A DNA stretch of 64,000 nucleotides, from NCBI RefSeq assembly GCF_012273655.1, contig NZ_JAAWWP010000001.1:706067-770066 (forward strand), given 5' to 3'. The notes below the pieces were generated by a model that did not search any database, was not told the DNA's origin, and worked only from the letters and a program-made list of their open reading frames with translations. Source of the DNA: Streptomyces physcomitrii. GTDB lineage: Bacteria; Actinomycetota; Actinomycetes; Streptomycetales; Streptomycetaceae. Position 1 is the first letter of the stretch. Each line of letters begins with the position of its first letter. Below, piece by piece: positions 1 to 7,425 of the stretch. Both the position numbers and the translations under genes were made by a program.

Positions 1-1
1 A

Positions 2-688
2 TTCGGTTCCGACGTTAAGGCAACTCCAGTTGAAGAAGTTGACCTCACCGAACTAAAAAGTATCGAGTCGGCCGCCCTTATTAACCCCCACCTGCTACCG
101 AGCACTTCGATCAATCGAGTGCTTGTAACCTTGCGAAAGCATAATCACTATGCCAGCTTTGAAGAATGGCTGCTGGCAGCTGTCCGGCTATCGCATGTCG
201 CTGACAGGCTCGGGAGATATTTCCGGGACGCAATAAAGGAAGATCGAGACCTTCTGGACAAGTACTGCGCTTGGCTGAGCAGTTTCCATGAAGCTCCATG
301 GTCAGCGATTCCCTGGGCCTCTGCACAATTCGCACTGGCTGTCCCCGGAGTAAAGAACCGGGAGTTCATTCACCTCATGCAGGACTGGCTCGAAAACAGC
401 ACTGACATCCATCAAATTTCCGTCGCAGCCCAGCGATTGTCACGCCTCGACCCGTCGGCGTGCAAGGACATCATCCGCACTCGAACAGACTCCGAGGCTC
501 GCCCGATATTTCAACGCATCTACGGCCTCGCGCTTCTATCTGCCCGAGATGACAAGCAGCTCGTCCGGCGCCTCCTCGGAGAGGATGCCCGCAACGTGTT
601 GTCAGCTCAGTACCTCGAAGCAACCAAATATGCGATACCGAAAGTTGCTGAAGACTACGACTGGGTCTCCTCCGCGCCCGATCTCTAG
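2..688 (+). CDS. hypothetical protein, 5' end outside window
   Basis: The reading frame is already open at the window edge, so only the C-terminal 228 residues are visible; the GTG at 119 is internal. I recognise no motif, signal peptide or membrane span. The chain is rich in Leu/Ala/Arg with several Trp residues and looks mainly alpha-helical, like a helical-repeat or C-terminal accessory domain. Codons such as att, aaa and aat are much more frequent than in the core genes further right, and the gene lies inside the tRNA-bounded island, so it is probably cargo of the integrative element. It ends just before a strong hairpin. Function unknown. Confidence 0.7.
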   Translation, partial: FGSDVKATPVEEVDLTELKSIESAALINPHLLPSTSINRVLVTLRKHNHYASFEEWLLAAVRLSHVADRLGRYFRDAIKEDRDLLDKYCAWLSSFHEAPWSAIPWASAQFALAVPGVKNREFIHLMQDWLENSTDIHQISVAAQRLSRLDPSACKDIIRTRTDSEARPIFQRIYGLALLSARDDKQLVRRLLGEDARNVLSAQYLEATKYAIPKVAEDYDWVSSAPDL

Positions 689-694
689 AAAACA

Positions 695-725
695 GCCGCA
701 GGGCCGGTGTCACCAGCCCTGCGGC
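695..725. terminator. hairpin terminator between convergent frames
   Basis: A perfect 10-bp stem (gccgcagggc / gccctgcggc) with an 11-nt loop starts 7 bases after the stop of the partial gene. It separates that gene from the minus-strand integrase remnant, so it could act on both strands. There is no clear U-tract, as is common in Streptomyces. Confidence 0.6.
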
Positions 726-744
726 ATGCAGCACCACCAGCCAA

Positions 745-885
745 CTACGGCCAATCCAACTCTCGCTCGATCTTCTTGTTCATGACCTCCTCTTGGTCGT
801 AGATACACCCCTCGTAGACGCGGTGGATCACTTCGGGCGAGTTGCCGACCCGACAGGCGACCTCTGCCGGCTGCACGCGGATAGG
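745..885 (-). pseudogene. C-terminal remnant of a tyrosine recombinase (integrase)
   Basis: Read on the minus strand this frame gives 46 residues containing EVACRVGNSPEVIHRVYEGC and ending ERELDWP. This matches the end of Streptomyces tRNA-targeting integrases: a helix with G-N-S, then the catalytic tyrosine in H-R-V-Y, then a terminal helix. A TGA lies immediately upstream, and the rest of the enzyme (the R-H-R part of the active site) is absent, so it cannot be functional. It sits 1.2 kb from the tRNA-Arg 3' fragment, the usual place for an integrase in an actinomycete integrative element. Confidence 0.7.
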
Positions 886-892
886 TCACTAG

Positions 893-1009
893 GCAGCATG
901 GACAAGCGTAGAACTCGTCGTCCGGGAACTCACCGCCAAGCCCAAGCCGTTCGAGTACCTCCCTGAGTTTGGGTGCACCCTCATCGAACCAACGTAATCG
1001 CTTTTCCAT
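893..1009 (-). pseudogene. N-terminal fragment with CxxC motif, truncated
   Basis: ATG on the minus strand opens a plausible N-terminus (MEKRLRWFDEGAPK..., then DDEFYACPCC) of 39 residues. The A-C-P-C-C segment resembles the first zinc knuckle of an HNH-type or zinc-ribbon protein, but this is inference from the motif only. After about position 893 the frame runs into sequence that makes sense only in another frame, as the integrase C-terminus. This indicates a deletion that joined two genes, so the product is probably broken. A short 99-residue chimera remains formally open. Confidence 0.45.
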
Positions 1010-1085
1010 GACGCTTCATTTACCGAACCTAACCGTTCATGGCGATCCCTGCTTTATCTCATGAAGAAACCCGAGCTCTCCATGA

Positions 1086-1244
1086 CTACGGCTTCTTGGA
1101 ATTCCCGCCATTTCGTCCTATCATAGACCGCATAAGTTTAAGTAATTCTAGACCATTTTCATGGAGTAGAGTAACCAATGCACCAACGGCTGAAGCTCCT
1201 GCAAGAGCCGCGGTAATCAGGGTGGTCATGAGTTCGGCGTCCAT
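1086..1244 (-). CDS. small protein (52 aa) coupled to the upstream membrane protein
   Basis: ATG at 1244 overlaps the TAA of the upstream gene (TAATG), a configuration typical of translational coupling. The 52 residues start MDAELMTTLITAALAGA; the N-terminal half is a small-residue hydrophobic helix (about residues 5-27). It is followed by an amphipathic segment and a basic, polar tail ending NSKKP. It may be a single-span membrane peptide working with its partner. I recognise no family. Low-GC codon usage matches the island. It could be a phage/plasmid-type small membrane protein such as an exclusion factor, but nothing in the sequence proves it. Confidence 0.55.
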   Translation of the reverse strand: MDAELMTTLITAALAGASAVGALVTLLHENGLELLKLMRSMIGRNGGNSKKP

Positions 1245-1807
1245 TACTCTGGCCCCCGCTCGCTGAGGTAAGTCGTGAACCCGGCACTTAGCAGTGTGGT
1301 GATAAGCAAGATGAACGAATTTCGACCCAGCACCGCTGGGTCAATATTTTTATCGTCTGCACCGGCGGCAAGGAAGGTTGCGAACAGCAAGACAGCAACA
1401 TTCCAAAGCGTCCAAAAGAGAGGAACACTTTTAGCTCGCATGTGTGCCTGCGCGATCGCCGAAGCCGCGAGACCCATACATACGATGTACAAGTCGGCTC
1501 GGGCGCAAAACTCGAAGAACCCCGGAGCCTGATGATTCTTCAGGGAAGTCTCTTGAACTAGTTGCGCAATTGGCGGAAGAATCGCAAAAACAACTGCGCA
1601 CATGAACCATGTGCCGAGCTTCTGTAAAGGCGTATGCTCAGGCTCGGAGGCACTCCCCGGCACTGGCTGGGCGCTACCGGCACCAGAACTTCCATCTTGA
1701 TGCGGAATGGTGGGATTAGTTGCATTTGCCCCTTGGTGTGAGGCGGGTGGAGGTGGAGTGGACAACTCGTCGAGTCCTCGATTCAGCGCTTCTTCGTCGA
1801 CATCCAT
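1244..1807 (-). CDS. hypothetical four-span membrane protein
   Basis: The 187-residue protein has a hydrophilic, Pro/Ser/Gly-rich N-terminus (about residues 1-60, with PPPP and repeated small residues). About four hydrophobic segments follow: LGTWFMCAVVFAILPPIAQL near 65-84, one near 98-118, one near 128-146 and one near 165-182. The start at 1807 has only a weak purine stretch (GGTAAAAG) upstream. It is the first gene of a two-gene minus-strand operon with the 52-residue ORF and lies inside the tRNA-bounded island. The codon usage is less GC-biased than the core genome. Function unknown. Confidence 0.75.
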   Translation of the reverse strand: MDVDEEALNRGLDELSTPPPPASHQGANATNPTIPHQDGSSGAGSAQPVPGSASEPEHTPLQKLGTWFMCAVVFAILPPIAQLVQETSLKNHQAPGFFEFCARADLYIVCMGLAASAIAQAHMRAKSVPLFWTLWNVAVLLFATFLAAGADDKNIDPAVLGRNSFILLITTLLSAGFTTYLSERGPE

Positions 1808-2099
1808 CTTTTACCGCAACCAGGTTGCCCTCGTCTCAACTTCAAGAAAGACGGATGAGGGGGCGCCGCTCCCGTACACGCCCTCCCCGCGCTTCAGGGT
1901 GCCCCTAGCCACGGTCTGCCGGGTTCAGTGTCGCGTCACGCAGAGTACTCCGGGCAGGTCTTCATGGGAGCAGGATGCTGCAACAGTGCCCCGCACTGAG
2001 CAAGTTGCGCATGATACGCGATAGAGATCAGGTGGTGAATCAGCCACTTGCGACGTACTGCCTGGTCATTGCCACTTTAGAAGATTCTCTTGGTGTGCC

Positions 2100-2140
2100 C
2101 TCCGGAGCTGTGTGTGCAGGTTCGAATCCTGCCGGGGGCA
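2100..2140 (+). other. 3' fragment of tRNA-Arg(CCG): attachment-site scar
   Basis: The segment holds a CTCCGGA anticodon loop (anticodon CCG), a perfect T-arm (gcagg-TTCGAAT-cctgc, 2116-2132), the 3' acceptor strand cgggggc and discriminator A. The bases 5' of the anticodon loop cannot pair as an anticodon stem, and no gcccccg acceptor strand, D-arm or other 5' half exists. It is therefore a tRNA 3' end left at the boundary of an element integrated by site-specific recombination. The intact tRNA would be expected at the other end, left of this window. Confidence 0.75.
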
Positions 2141-2160
2141 CTTCGTACGAGGTGCCATAA

Positions 2161-2199
2161 CGCCCCGCCGTCAGGGATTTCCCTGAATGCGGGGCGTTT
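2161..2199 (+). terminator. terminator behind the tRNA-Arg 3' fragment
   Basis: A two-tier stem (cgccccgc/gcggggcg outer, tcaggga/tccctga inner) is followed by TTT. Its position directly behind the tRNA 3' end suggests it is the tRNA gene's native terminator, retained on the chromosomal side of the integration junction. Confidence 0.75.
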
Positions 2200-2566
2200 G
2201 CGCGTGCGCAGTCGAACATGGCTCGGACCCGCTGATTGTCAGTGATCACGGGCGACGACCTGGAGTTGGTCTACCCACTCTGCGGCCGGGATGGCTTAAT
2301 CCTTCTCTGCGTCTTCAAGGCGGCTCGCTACGCCGGTCGCGCGGCTGGAGTGAACGCCGTGGTGGGGAAGAAGCCCGCTGTGCTGGGGCGGTCGGCTCCA
2401 CGGCTCTAGCCGCCTCCCCAGTTCGGGTCTCGCGTCGAGCAAGATCAGGGGCCATTTGGGCCAGCAGATGGGTGTGGATGCGCGTGCTGGAAGCCAGGAC
2501 GACAGGGTCGCCGCTGCGCCCGGGCGGGCAGTAGCACTCGGAGCCCTGTCCATCCCCACCTGGCTA
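2200..2566. other. no supported gene
   Basis: This stretch separates the attachment-site terminator from the next minus-strand gene. Open frames exist on both strands, but their composition is erratic and I see no ribosome binding site or recognisable motif. It may be decayed DNA at the island border. Confidence 0.4.
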
Positions 2567-3367
2567 TCAGGGGCCCCGCTTGAAGAGCTCAAAGACGGGA
2601 AGATAGCGCGTGCAATTGCTGCCGAAAAGGACCATGAGGATCAATACGGCCCAAGCGGTTCCTGCCGTAACTGTCGCGATGTCTGGAAGGCCAAGGGAGG
2701 CCAGCCCGACGAAGCTTCCGGCGATCAGGACAACTGCGGCTGCTACCCGGAGTACCTCTCGGTCGCGAACCGGCTTCATGCCCTCCAGTAATGGCTTGGG
2801 GAGAAGTGCTCCGGTGTGGCCGTTCACGTGCTGCTCAGCGATCGTCACAGCCAAGCCGGCAATCTCGCTGAGCGCTTCCGCATGGGGACTGTGATCGAGG
2901 GCAGCCTCCACTTCGCGCAACTTGGCCACCACCTGGCCCGCGTATACCCGCACTTCTCGCCGACGGTGAGAAAGGAAGGCGACGACTCCCGAGCGGCGAT
3001 GCGCCCGCATCACGGCCCCTTCAAGACGGCGCAGCACGATCCCAACCGCGAACAGCTTCTCCGCACGCCGGGCGTGGTCGGCCTCATATGCTTCCGTACA
3101 GGCGCGAATCGTTGCCTTGCATTCCAAGGTGGCCTGGTTGCGGATGAATGGAACACTCGCGCCTCTCGTCTTCACACACAGCTTCATGAGCAACGCAACC
3201 GAGATTGTCCAGGCAAGCAACCAGAACCAATGCTGGTCCTGATCGCGGTAGAAAACCAGCACGATCGCGAAGTACGCGACCACAACGTAAGCGAGCGTGC
3301 TCGCAGCAGGCATGAATATGACGCACGGGGCTTCCGCTGCGGACGCATGCCGTAGAGCAAGCTTCAT
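2567..3367 (-). CDS. hypothetical membrane protein
   Basis: The 266-residue protein has two N-terminal hydrophobic segments (about residues 15-38 and 46-62), a central hydrophilic helical region (about 70-190) rich in Arg, Ala and Glu, and two C-terminal spans (about 203-225 and 230-250). The ends therefore probably anchor a cytoplasmic helical domain. I recognise no catalytic motif. The ATG at 3367 lacks a strong Shine-Dalgarno sequence, and an internal ATG about 18 codons later is an alternative start. It stands alone on the minus strand. Function unknown. Confidence 0.7.
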   Translation of the reverse strand: MKLALRHASAAEAPCVIFMPAASTLAYVVVAYFAIVLVFYRDQDQHWFWLLAWTISVALLMKLCVKTRGASVPFIRNQATLECKATIRACTEAYEADHARRAEKLFAVGIVLRRLEGAVMRAHRRSGVVAFLSHRRREVRVYAGQVVAKLREVEAALDHSPHAEALSEIAGLAVTIAEQHVNGHTGALLPKPLLEGMKPVRDREVLRVAAAVVLIAGSFVGLASLGLPDIATVTAGTAWAVLILMVLFGSNCTRYLPVFELFKRGP

Positions 3368-3755
3368 TCGCGGTGGAATGGGCCACTATCCGTAGCCGAG
3401 CCGATCAAGGTCAGAACGGAGTTCAGCTATCGCTTCGTCGCCCCGCGCCGCGCGCGCCGGCGCCACCCCGCCGGTAACGATTTGTGGAGACTCATGGCCG
3501 CGAGCATGCCACTAGGCACCGACAACGGTGCTTGACACTGGTGCCGGGCATACGGCTCTCCAGTCGGGCAGGCACTGCCCCGCGTCAAGGTGGAGTCGGG
3601 CACCGAACAAGCGGCGAAAGCGGCAGCGGAGTCCCTCAAAGATGCCGGGCTGCACGGGCACAAGTACTCCGCCGCACTGTCCGGGCTGCGGCGCCGGGGC
3701 GCCGGTCCCGGCTGTGCGGCGGCCTACTCGAAGGATGGGCTCGGTGGACTTGAGG
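3368..3755. other. no supported gene
   Basis: About 390 bases with short open frames on both strands but no convincing start. A plus-strand stretch around 3590-3680 has coding-like composition (E-Q-A-A-K-A-A-A-E-S-L-K-D-A) but is not bounded by a plausible gene, so it may be a decayed fragment. Confidence 0.35.
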
Positions 3756-4076
3756 CTATGCCGCGTCAGTCGAGGCGCCGTCATCGCCGCCCGGGCGGTT
3801 CTCGTTTCGGGCCATCTCCACGGTGAGGCCAGCCGTCAGCAAAAGGGCGAGAAGAGACGCGGCGTCCGGGCGGATGGCACCGAGGCGGACTATCCCGTCG
3901 CCTCGCACATTCACACCGGCCTTGAGGGCAGGGAAGTCGGCGCTGAGTCCCAGGGCCATGAGCTGCTCAGCCAGCGCGTCCGTGCTCTGTCGCGCGGCAG
4001 ACCAGCCGCGTACGTACGGCACCGCCGGGTCCGAAATCTCCGCTTGAGGCATGCACACGCCTTGCGCGTCCGTCAT
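3756..4076 (-). CDS. hypothetical protein, third gene of operon
   Basis: The 106-residue protein starts at the ATG at 4076, whose ATGA overlaps the stop of the preceding gene; GAGAAGAGG lies just upstream. The chain is soluble and acidic to neutral, starting MTDAQGVCMPQAEISD. It has a small hydrophobic helix near residues 78-92 ([19 protein letters not shown] region) and a polar tail. The frame remains open further upstream, but that extension is Arg-rich noise overlapping the upstream gene, so the coupled ATG is preferred. No family recognised. Co-transcription with the two genes upstream suggests a shared role. Confidence 0.7.
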   Translation of the reverse strand: MTDAQGVCMPQAEISDPAVPYVRGWSAARQSTDALAEQLMALGLSADFPALKAGVNVRGDGIVRLGAIRPDAASLLALLLTAGLTVEMARNENRPGGDDGASTDAA

Positions 4077-4318
4077 CCCCTCTTCTCCATCTGCTCGGAC
4101 GAAGCCGCGCAGTCCATAGGGGACAGCGCGAGCCTCAGCAGCTCGGCCAAGCGCTCGGCCGTTTCCGGGGACACGCGGCCGAGTTCGATGACGCCGTAGC
4201 CGAAGGCATTCAGATCCGCGCGCAGGTACGGGAATTCCCTGTCCAACCCAGCGGCGGTGAGAACGTCTCGTAGAGCGACGACCGCGTCTCGCGCCTCGTA
4301 CCACTCACGACTGTCCAG
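4073..4318 (-). CDS. hypothetical small protein with probable CTG start
   Basis: This 81-codon frame reads DSREWYEARDAVVALRDVL and later VIELGRVSPETAERLAELL, clearly protein-like. A TGA lies only three codons before the CTG at 4318, and no ATG, GTG or TTG occurs before the conserved-looking WYEARDAV segment, so CTG is the likely start. From memory, similar Streptomyces proteins begin M-x-S-x-E-W-Y. The gene starts 40 bases after the upstream gene and overlaps the next by ATGA. It is predicted soluble and helical. Function unknown. Confidence 0.65.
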   Translation of the reverse strand: MDSREWYEARDAVVALRDVLTAAGLDREFPYLRADLNAFGYGVIELGRVSPETAERLAELLRLALSPMDCAASSEQMEKRG

Positions 4319-4358
4319 CGGCGATCAGCTCGCGGAGTCGTGCCGGTCGCGGTGCTGT

Positions 4359-4877
4359 TCAGCAGCCACCGGAGAGCTCCCTGCCGTACTGGTCCGCGCG
4401 GACGATCAGCGAGTGTGCCGCGACGAACATGGCTGCCAGCGCGGCGGTCCGAGCCGGGCTCCAGTCCGAGTGCCCTACGGGGGCCCGCAGCCATTCGTAG
4501 CGGTCGCCGCTCAGCGCGATCGGGCCGGGCACGACGATGTTGCCGCCGATGCCGAGGTACTTGTACGCGAGACAACCGTTGCCGGCATCCTCGGGCAGCA
4601 TGCGCGCGAATCGCTGCTCCGATTTCGCGGGCAGGAGGAAGCCGACCTGTCGCGAGGCGTGGTCGACCATGACCGGCCCGAGAGGCAGCCGCCGACGGTC
4701 GAGCTGATCGAAGGTCTCCAGGCCGACACGTTCGTCCAGAACCACCGCGTCGAAGTGTTCCCCCGTCGGCAGGACGCACGGTCGCCGAGGATCGTCCGCC
4801 CATACGGCCTTGCACTTCTCCGGCTCGTCCGCCGCAGCAGCGAGCCAGTCAATGCCGCGTCGTGTCGTCCTCTGCAC
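4359..4877 (-). CDS. primase/polymerase-like hypothetical protein
   Basis: The 172-residue protein starts at GTG 4877 behind GAGGTGAG. It resembles the short Streptomyces proteins annotated as bifunctional DNA primase/polymerase N-terminal domain, with features such as RRGIDWL, LPLGPVMVDHASRQVGFLLP, KYLGIGGNIVVPGP and DRYEWLRAP. Full prim-pol enzymes carry catalytic DxD and histidine motifs that I do not see here, so activity is doubtful. It leads the minus-strand three-gene operon and is divergent from the HTH/TPR regulator, across a palindromic operator. A role with that regulator is inferred from position only. Confidence 0.75.
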   Translation of the reverse strand: MQRTTRRGIDWLAAAADEPEKCKAVWADDPRRPCVLPTGEHFDAVVLDERVGLETFDQLDRRRLPLGPVMVDHASRQVGFLLPAKSEQRFARMLPEDAGNGCLAYKYLGIGGNIVVPGPIALSGDRYEWLRAPVGHSDWSPARTAALAAMFVAAHSLIVRADQYGRELSGGC

Positions 4878-4971
4878 GTCATCTCACCTCGGTCGGTCTG
4901 TCCGACGGCACATCCGCCGCCTTGTGCGACAAGCCTCATACGCACACCCCTGAGCTGGGGAGATGACGAAA

Positions 4972-4995
4972 GGTGACGGGGAACGATCCGTCACC
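4972..4995. promoter_or_regulatory. palindromic operator in divergent promoter region
   Basis: GGTGACGG and CCGTCACC form a perfect 8-bp inverted repeat with an 8-bp spacer. Related TGACG/CGTCA words recur on both sides (gatgacg at 4962, cgtcatcc at 5004, ccgtcacc near 5013). It lies between the divergent operon (start 4877) and the HTH regulator (start 5109), the natural place for autoregulation. Confidence 0.5.
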
Positions 4996-5108
4996 TCGAC
5001 CTGCGTCATCCCCCGTCACCCCCGACTTCGCCACCTGCGCCGGTGATGCCTTGACTTCGCAGCGTGACGCGGTGAACGGTGGACCGGAACACGGCAAGGG
5101 GGGCACCG

Positions 5109-6491
5109 GTGACGAGTGAGGTACAGCCGAGAGCCGTACTCGTGCAGGCCGCCCGCAAAGGCCGCGGGTGGAGTCAGTCACGGTTGGTGAGCGAACTCCG
5201 GCGCCTGGCGGCCCATCGTGGTCAGGCACTCCCGAGCGACACGAACGTGAAGCGCCGAGTGGCGAGTTGGGAGAACGGGCACAGCAGCCCCGATGAGTTC
5301 TACGGCACGCTGCTCTGCGAAGCGCTGGACGTGACCGCCGCGCAGCTCGGGTTGATCAGCCCCACCACACAGGACGGTCACCTGCTGGAGACGCGCTATC
5401 CGCCGAGCCCGGAGAGCGCGATCAGCGCGGTGGACCAGCTGTGGCGCGCCGACCTCAACGGGTACGAACCGCTGCTCCTCTCGGAGACTTCCGCCGCCGC
5501 TTGGAGCGAGGCGTCCTTGCGCTGGCTGGTGGCGCCCGAGCCCGCGTTCCCCGCCGAGCCGGTCGATGGACGCGTGCGCGTAGGGCTCTCAGATGTGGCC
5601 ACGGTGAAGACGACGAGCGAGATGTTCGCCACCCTGGACGACCGCTTCGGAGGTGAGCACGCCCGGCACGCAGTGATCCACTACCTCAGCCGTGATGTGG
5701 CACCGCTGCTCAAGGGCCAGTACAAGGAGTCCGTAGGACGAGCCCTGTTCTCAACGGTCGCTGAGGCGACGCTCCTCGCGGGCTGGATGGCGTACGACTC
5801 CTGTCATCACGGCCTCGCGCAGCGGTACTTCCTCCAGGCGCTGCGGCTCGCCCAGGACGGCGACGACCGCCGACTCGCGGGCAGCATCCTGTCCGCCATG
5901 AGCCACCAGGCCACGTTCCTCGGGAAGTACACCGAGGCCGCCACGCTCGCCCGAGCGGCGCGGATGGGCATCTCGGGGGTGGCCACTCCGACATTGATGG
6001 CCCAGTTCCACGCCATGGAGGCCCGCGCGCTGGCTCGAACCGGCGACCGGCAGGCATGCGAAACGGCGCTCGCGGAGGCAGCGAGCGCGCTGGAGCGCCG
6101 GAACGACACTCACGAGCCCGAGTGGATCACGTACTTCGACGAGGCGGAGCTGGCGGCCGAGGCCGCGCACTGCTTCCGTGATGTCAACAGCGCCCGCCGG
6201 GCCGTCGCCAATGCCGAGAACGCCATGAGCGGCAGCCATGTGCGGAGCGACTTCTTCGCGACCATGGTGCTGGCGGACGCGCACCTTCGCGCGGGCGATG
6301 CGGAAGAGGCCTGCCGCGTGGCACTGGACGCGCTCGACCTCGGCGAACAGCTCGAATCCGCGCGCTGCGTCAGCTATCTCGCGGAGTTCCGGCAGCATCT
6401 CGGATCGGTCGGTGAGACGGCCTTCGTCCGCGACTTCCACGACGAGGCCGCCGACCACAGGTTGTGGATCGCTGCCGGGCGTGCAGCGTGA
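5109..6491 (+). CDS. XRE-type HTH regulator with TPR-like C-terminus
   Basis: About residues 8-75 form a helix-turn-helix of the Streptomyces XRE type (RKGRGWSQSRLVSELRRLA, then RVASWENGHSSP). About residues 190-440 are an all-helical TPR-like region with repeated ALARTGDRQA / AHLRAGDAEEA elements, likely sensing a peptide or small ligand or mediating oligomerisation. I start at GTG 5109 rather than the in-frame GTG at 5079, because AAGGGGGG lies at the right distance before 5109. Total length 460 residues. The gene is divergent from the primase-like operon and probably controls it through the palindrome at 4972-4995. Confidence 0.8.
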   Translation: MTSEVQPRAVLVQAARKGRGWSQSRLVSELRRLAAHRGQALPSDTNVKRRVASWENGHSSPDEFYGTLLCEALDVTAAQLGLISPTTQDGHLLETRYPPSPESAISAVDQLWRADLNGYEPLLLSETSAAAWSEASLRWLVAPEPAFPAEPVDGRVRVGLSDVATVKTTSEMFATLDDRFGGEHARHAVIHYLSRDVAPLLKGQYKESVGRALFSTVAEATLLAGWMAYDSCHHGLAQRYFLQALRLAQDGDDRRLAGSILSAMSHQATFLGKYTEAATLARAARMGISGVATPTLMAQFHAMEARALARTGDRQACETALAEAASALERRNDTHEPEWITYFDEAELAAEAAHCFRDVNSARRAVANAENAMSGSHVRSDFFATMVLADAHLRAGDAEEACRVALDALDLGEQLESARCVSYLAEFRQHLGSVGETAFVRDFHDEAADHRLWIAAGRAA

Positions 6492-6498
6492 GGAAGCG

Positions 6499-7425
6499 TC
6501 AGAACGGTTGCCAGTCCCGTCGGCTGCCGTCCGCCCGGATCGTGTCGACCCGACGTGCGAACTCCTCTGCGGACTTGCCACTCGTCGCGACCTGCTGGCC
6601 GAGCCAGAGCATCATCATGAGTTCGCGGACATCGGCCAGGACCGGGTAGCCGGGCCAGTTCACCAGATCGAATCCGTAGTGGCGGACGAACGACTCGTAC
6701 TCGGCGCTGGTGTGCCAGCCGAAGCGGTCGTAGTAGAGCGCGGTGAGTACGAGATCCCATTCGCGCGGAGCGAGGGCGAAGCCGTCCAGGTCGATGAGGA
6801 CGGCCTGGCCGTCGCAGCCGCGGAGTAGGTTCCCGATGTTCGCGTCTCCATGGATCATTCCGAAGGGCAGCACGAATTCCAGCCGGTGGTACTCCTTGTC
6901 GAGCTGCCTGGCCCGCTCCTCCAGGAACGTGCGGTCCTCCTCCCGGACGCCGTCCAGCCGGCCGAGCGAATCCCGCACTTCCGCGAACGGGTCGAAGTGC
7001 GGCAGGCCCAGCGCCTTCGGCTCCTCCAACCGGTGCAGCCGCTTCAGCAAGTCCGCGAGCTCGTCCAGCCGCCCGTACGCGATCTCGTCCTGAGCGCTCC
7101 GCCAGTATGTGACGACCCGGCCGCCGATGAATGCCGGCTGCTCCACCCCCGGCACGACGCGGGTCGCGGGGAAGTTCTCCGACTCCAACCAGTGTGCGAC
7201 ACCGACGGTGCGCCGCATCTCCTCCAGCACTTCCGGATCACGGGCGATGCGGACGATCACCGGGGACGACGCGAGCCGGTACACGGCGTTCGATCCGAGC
7301 CGCAGCAGCTCCGCCCCCGCCGGGTCGAGGCTCACGGCTTCGCACGCTTCGCGGAAGACGGCGTCCGCGCTTTCCTCGGTGAGGTCCGTCGCTCCGTTCC
7401 GCGATGTGCCGTCGCCCGAGATCAT
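6499..7425 (-). CDS. aminoglycoside phosphotransferase (APH) family protein
   Basis: This 308-residue protein has a kinase-like fold: a nucleotide-binding N-lobe (SNAVYRLASSPVIVRIAR), the Brenner motif HGDANIGNLL near residue 190 with catalytic Asp and Asn, and the metal-binding LIDLDGFAL. The family phosphorylates aminoglycosides, macrolides or small metabolites such as choline and homoserine; the substrate cannot be told from sequence. ATG 7425 is chosen because the longer open frame upstream is low-complexity and extends into non-coding sequence. It converges with the HTH/TPR regulator, with 7 bases between their ends, and is probably monocistronic. Confidence 0.85.
   Translation of the reverse strand: MISGDGTSRNGATDLTEESADAVFREACEAVSLDPAGAELLRLGSNAVYRLASSPVIVRIARDPEVLEEMRRTVGVAHWLESENFPATRVVPGVEQPAFIGGRVVTYWRSAQDEIAYGRLDELADLLKRLHRLEEPKALGLPHFDPFAEVRDSLGRLDGVREEDRTFLEERARQLDKEYHRLEFVLPFGMIHGDANIGNLLRGCDGQAVLIDLDGFALAPREWDLVLTALYYDRFGWHTSAEYESFVRHYGFDLVNWPGYPVLADVRELMMMLWLGQQVATSGKSAEEFARRVDTIRADGSRRDWQPF

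Noticed and set aside
1039..1532. Plus-strand short frames opposite the island membrane genes
   Set aside because: They overlap the minus-strand coupled pair, whose hydrophobic patterns and TAATG junction are convincing.
2100..2140. Complete tRNA gene
   Set aside because: Only the 3' part folds; the 5' acceptor strand, D-arm and anticodon 5' stem are absent.
3484..3826. Plus- or minus-strand small genes near 3.5-3.8 kb
   Set aside because: Coding-like composition in a short patch only, no ribosome binding site, no recognisable product; possibly a relic.
4210..4815. Arg-rich 200-codon minus-strand frame
   Set aside because: Overlaps two better genes in other frames (4359-4877 and 4073-4318) and has no protein-like features.
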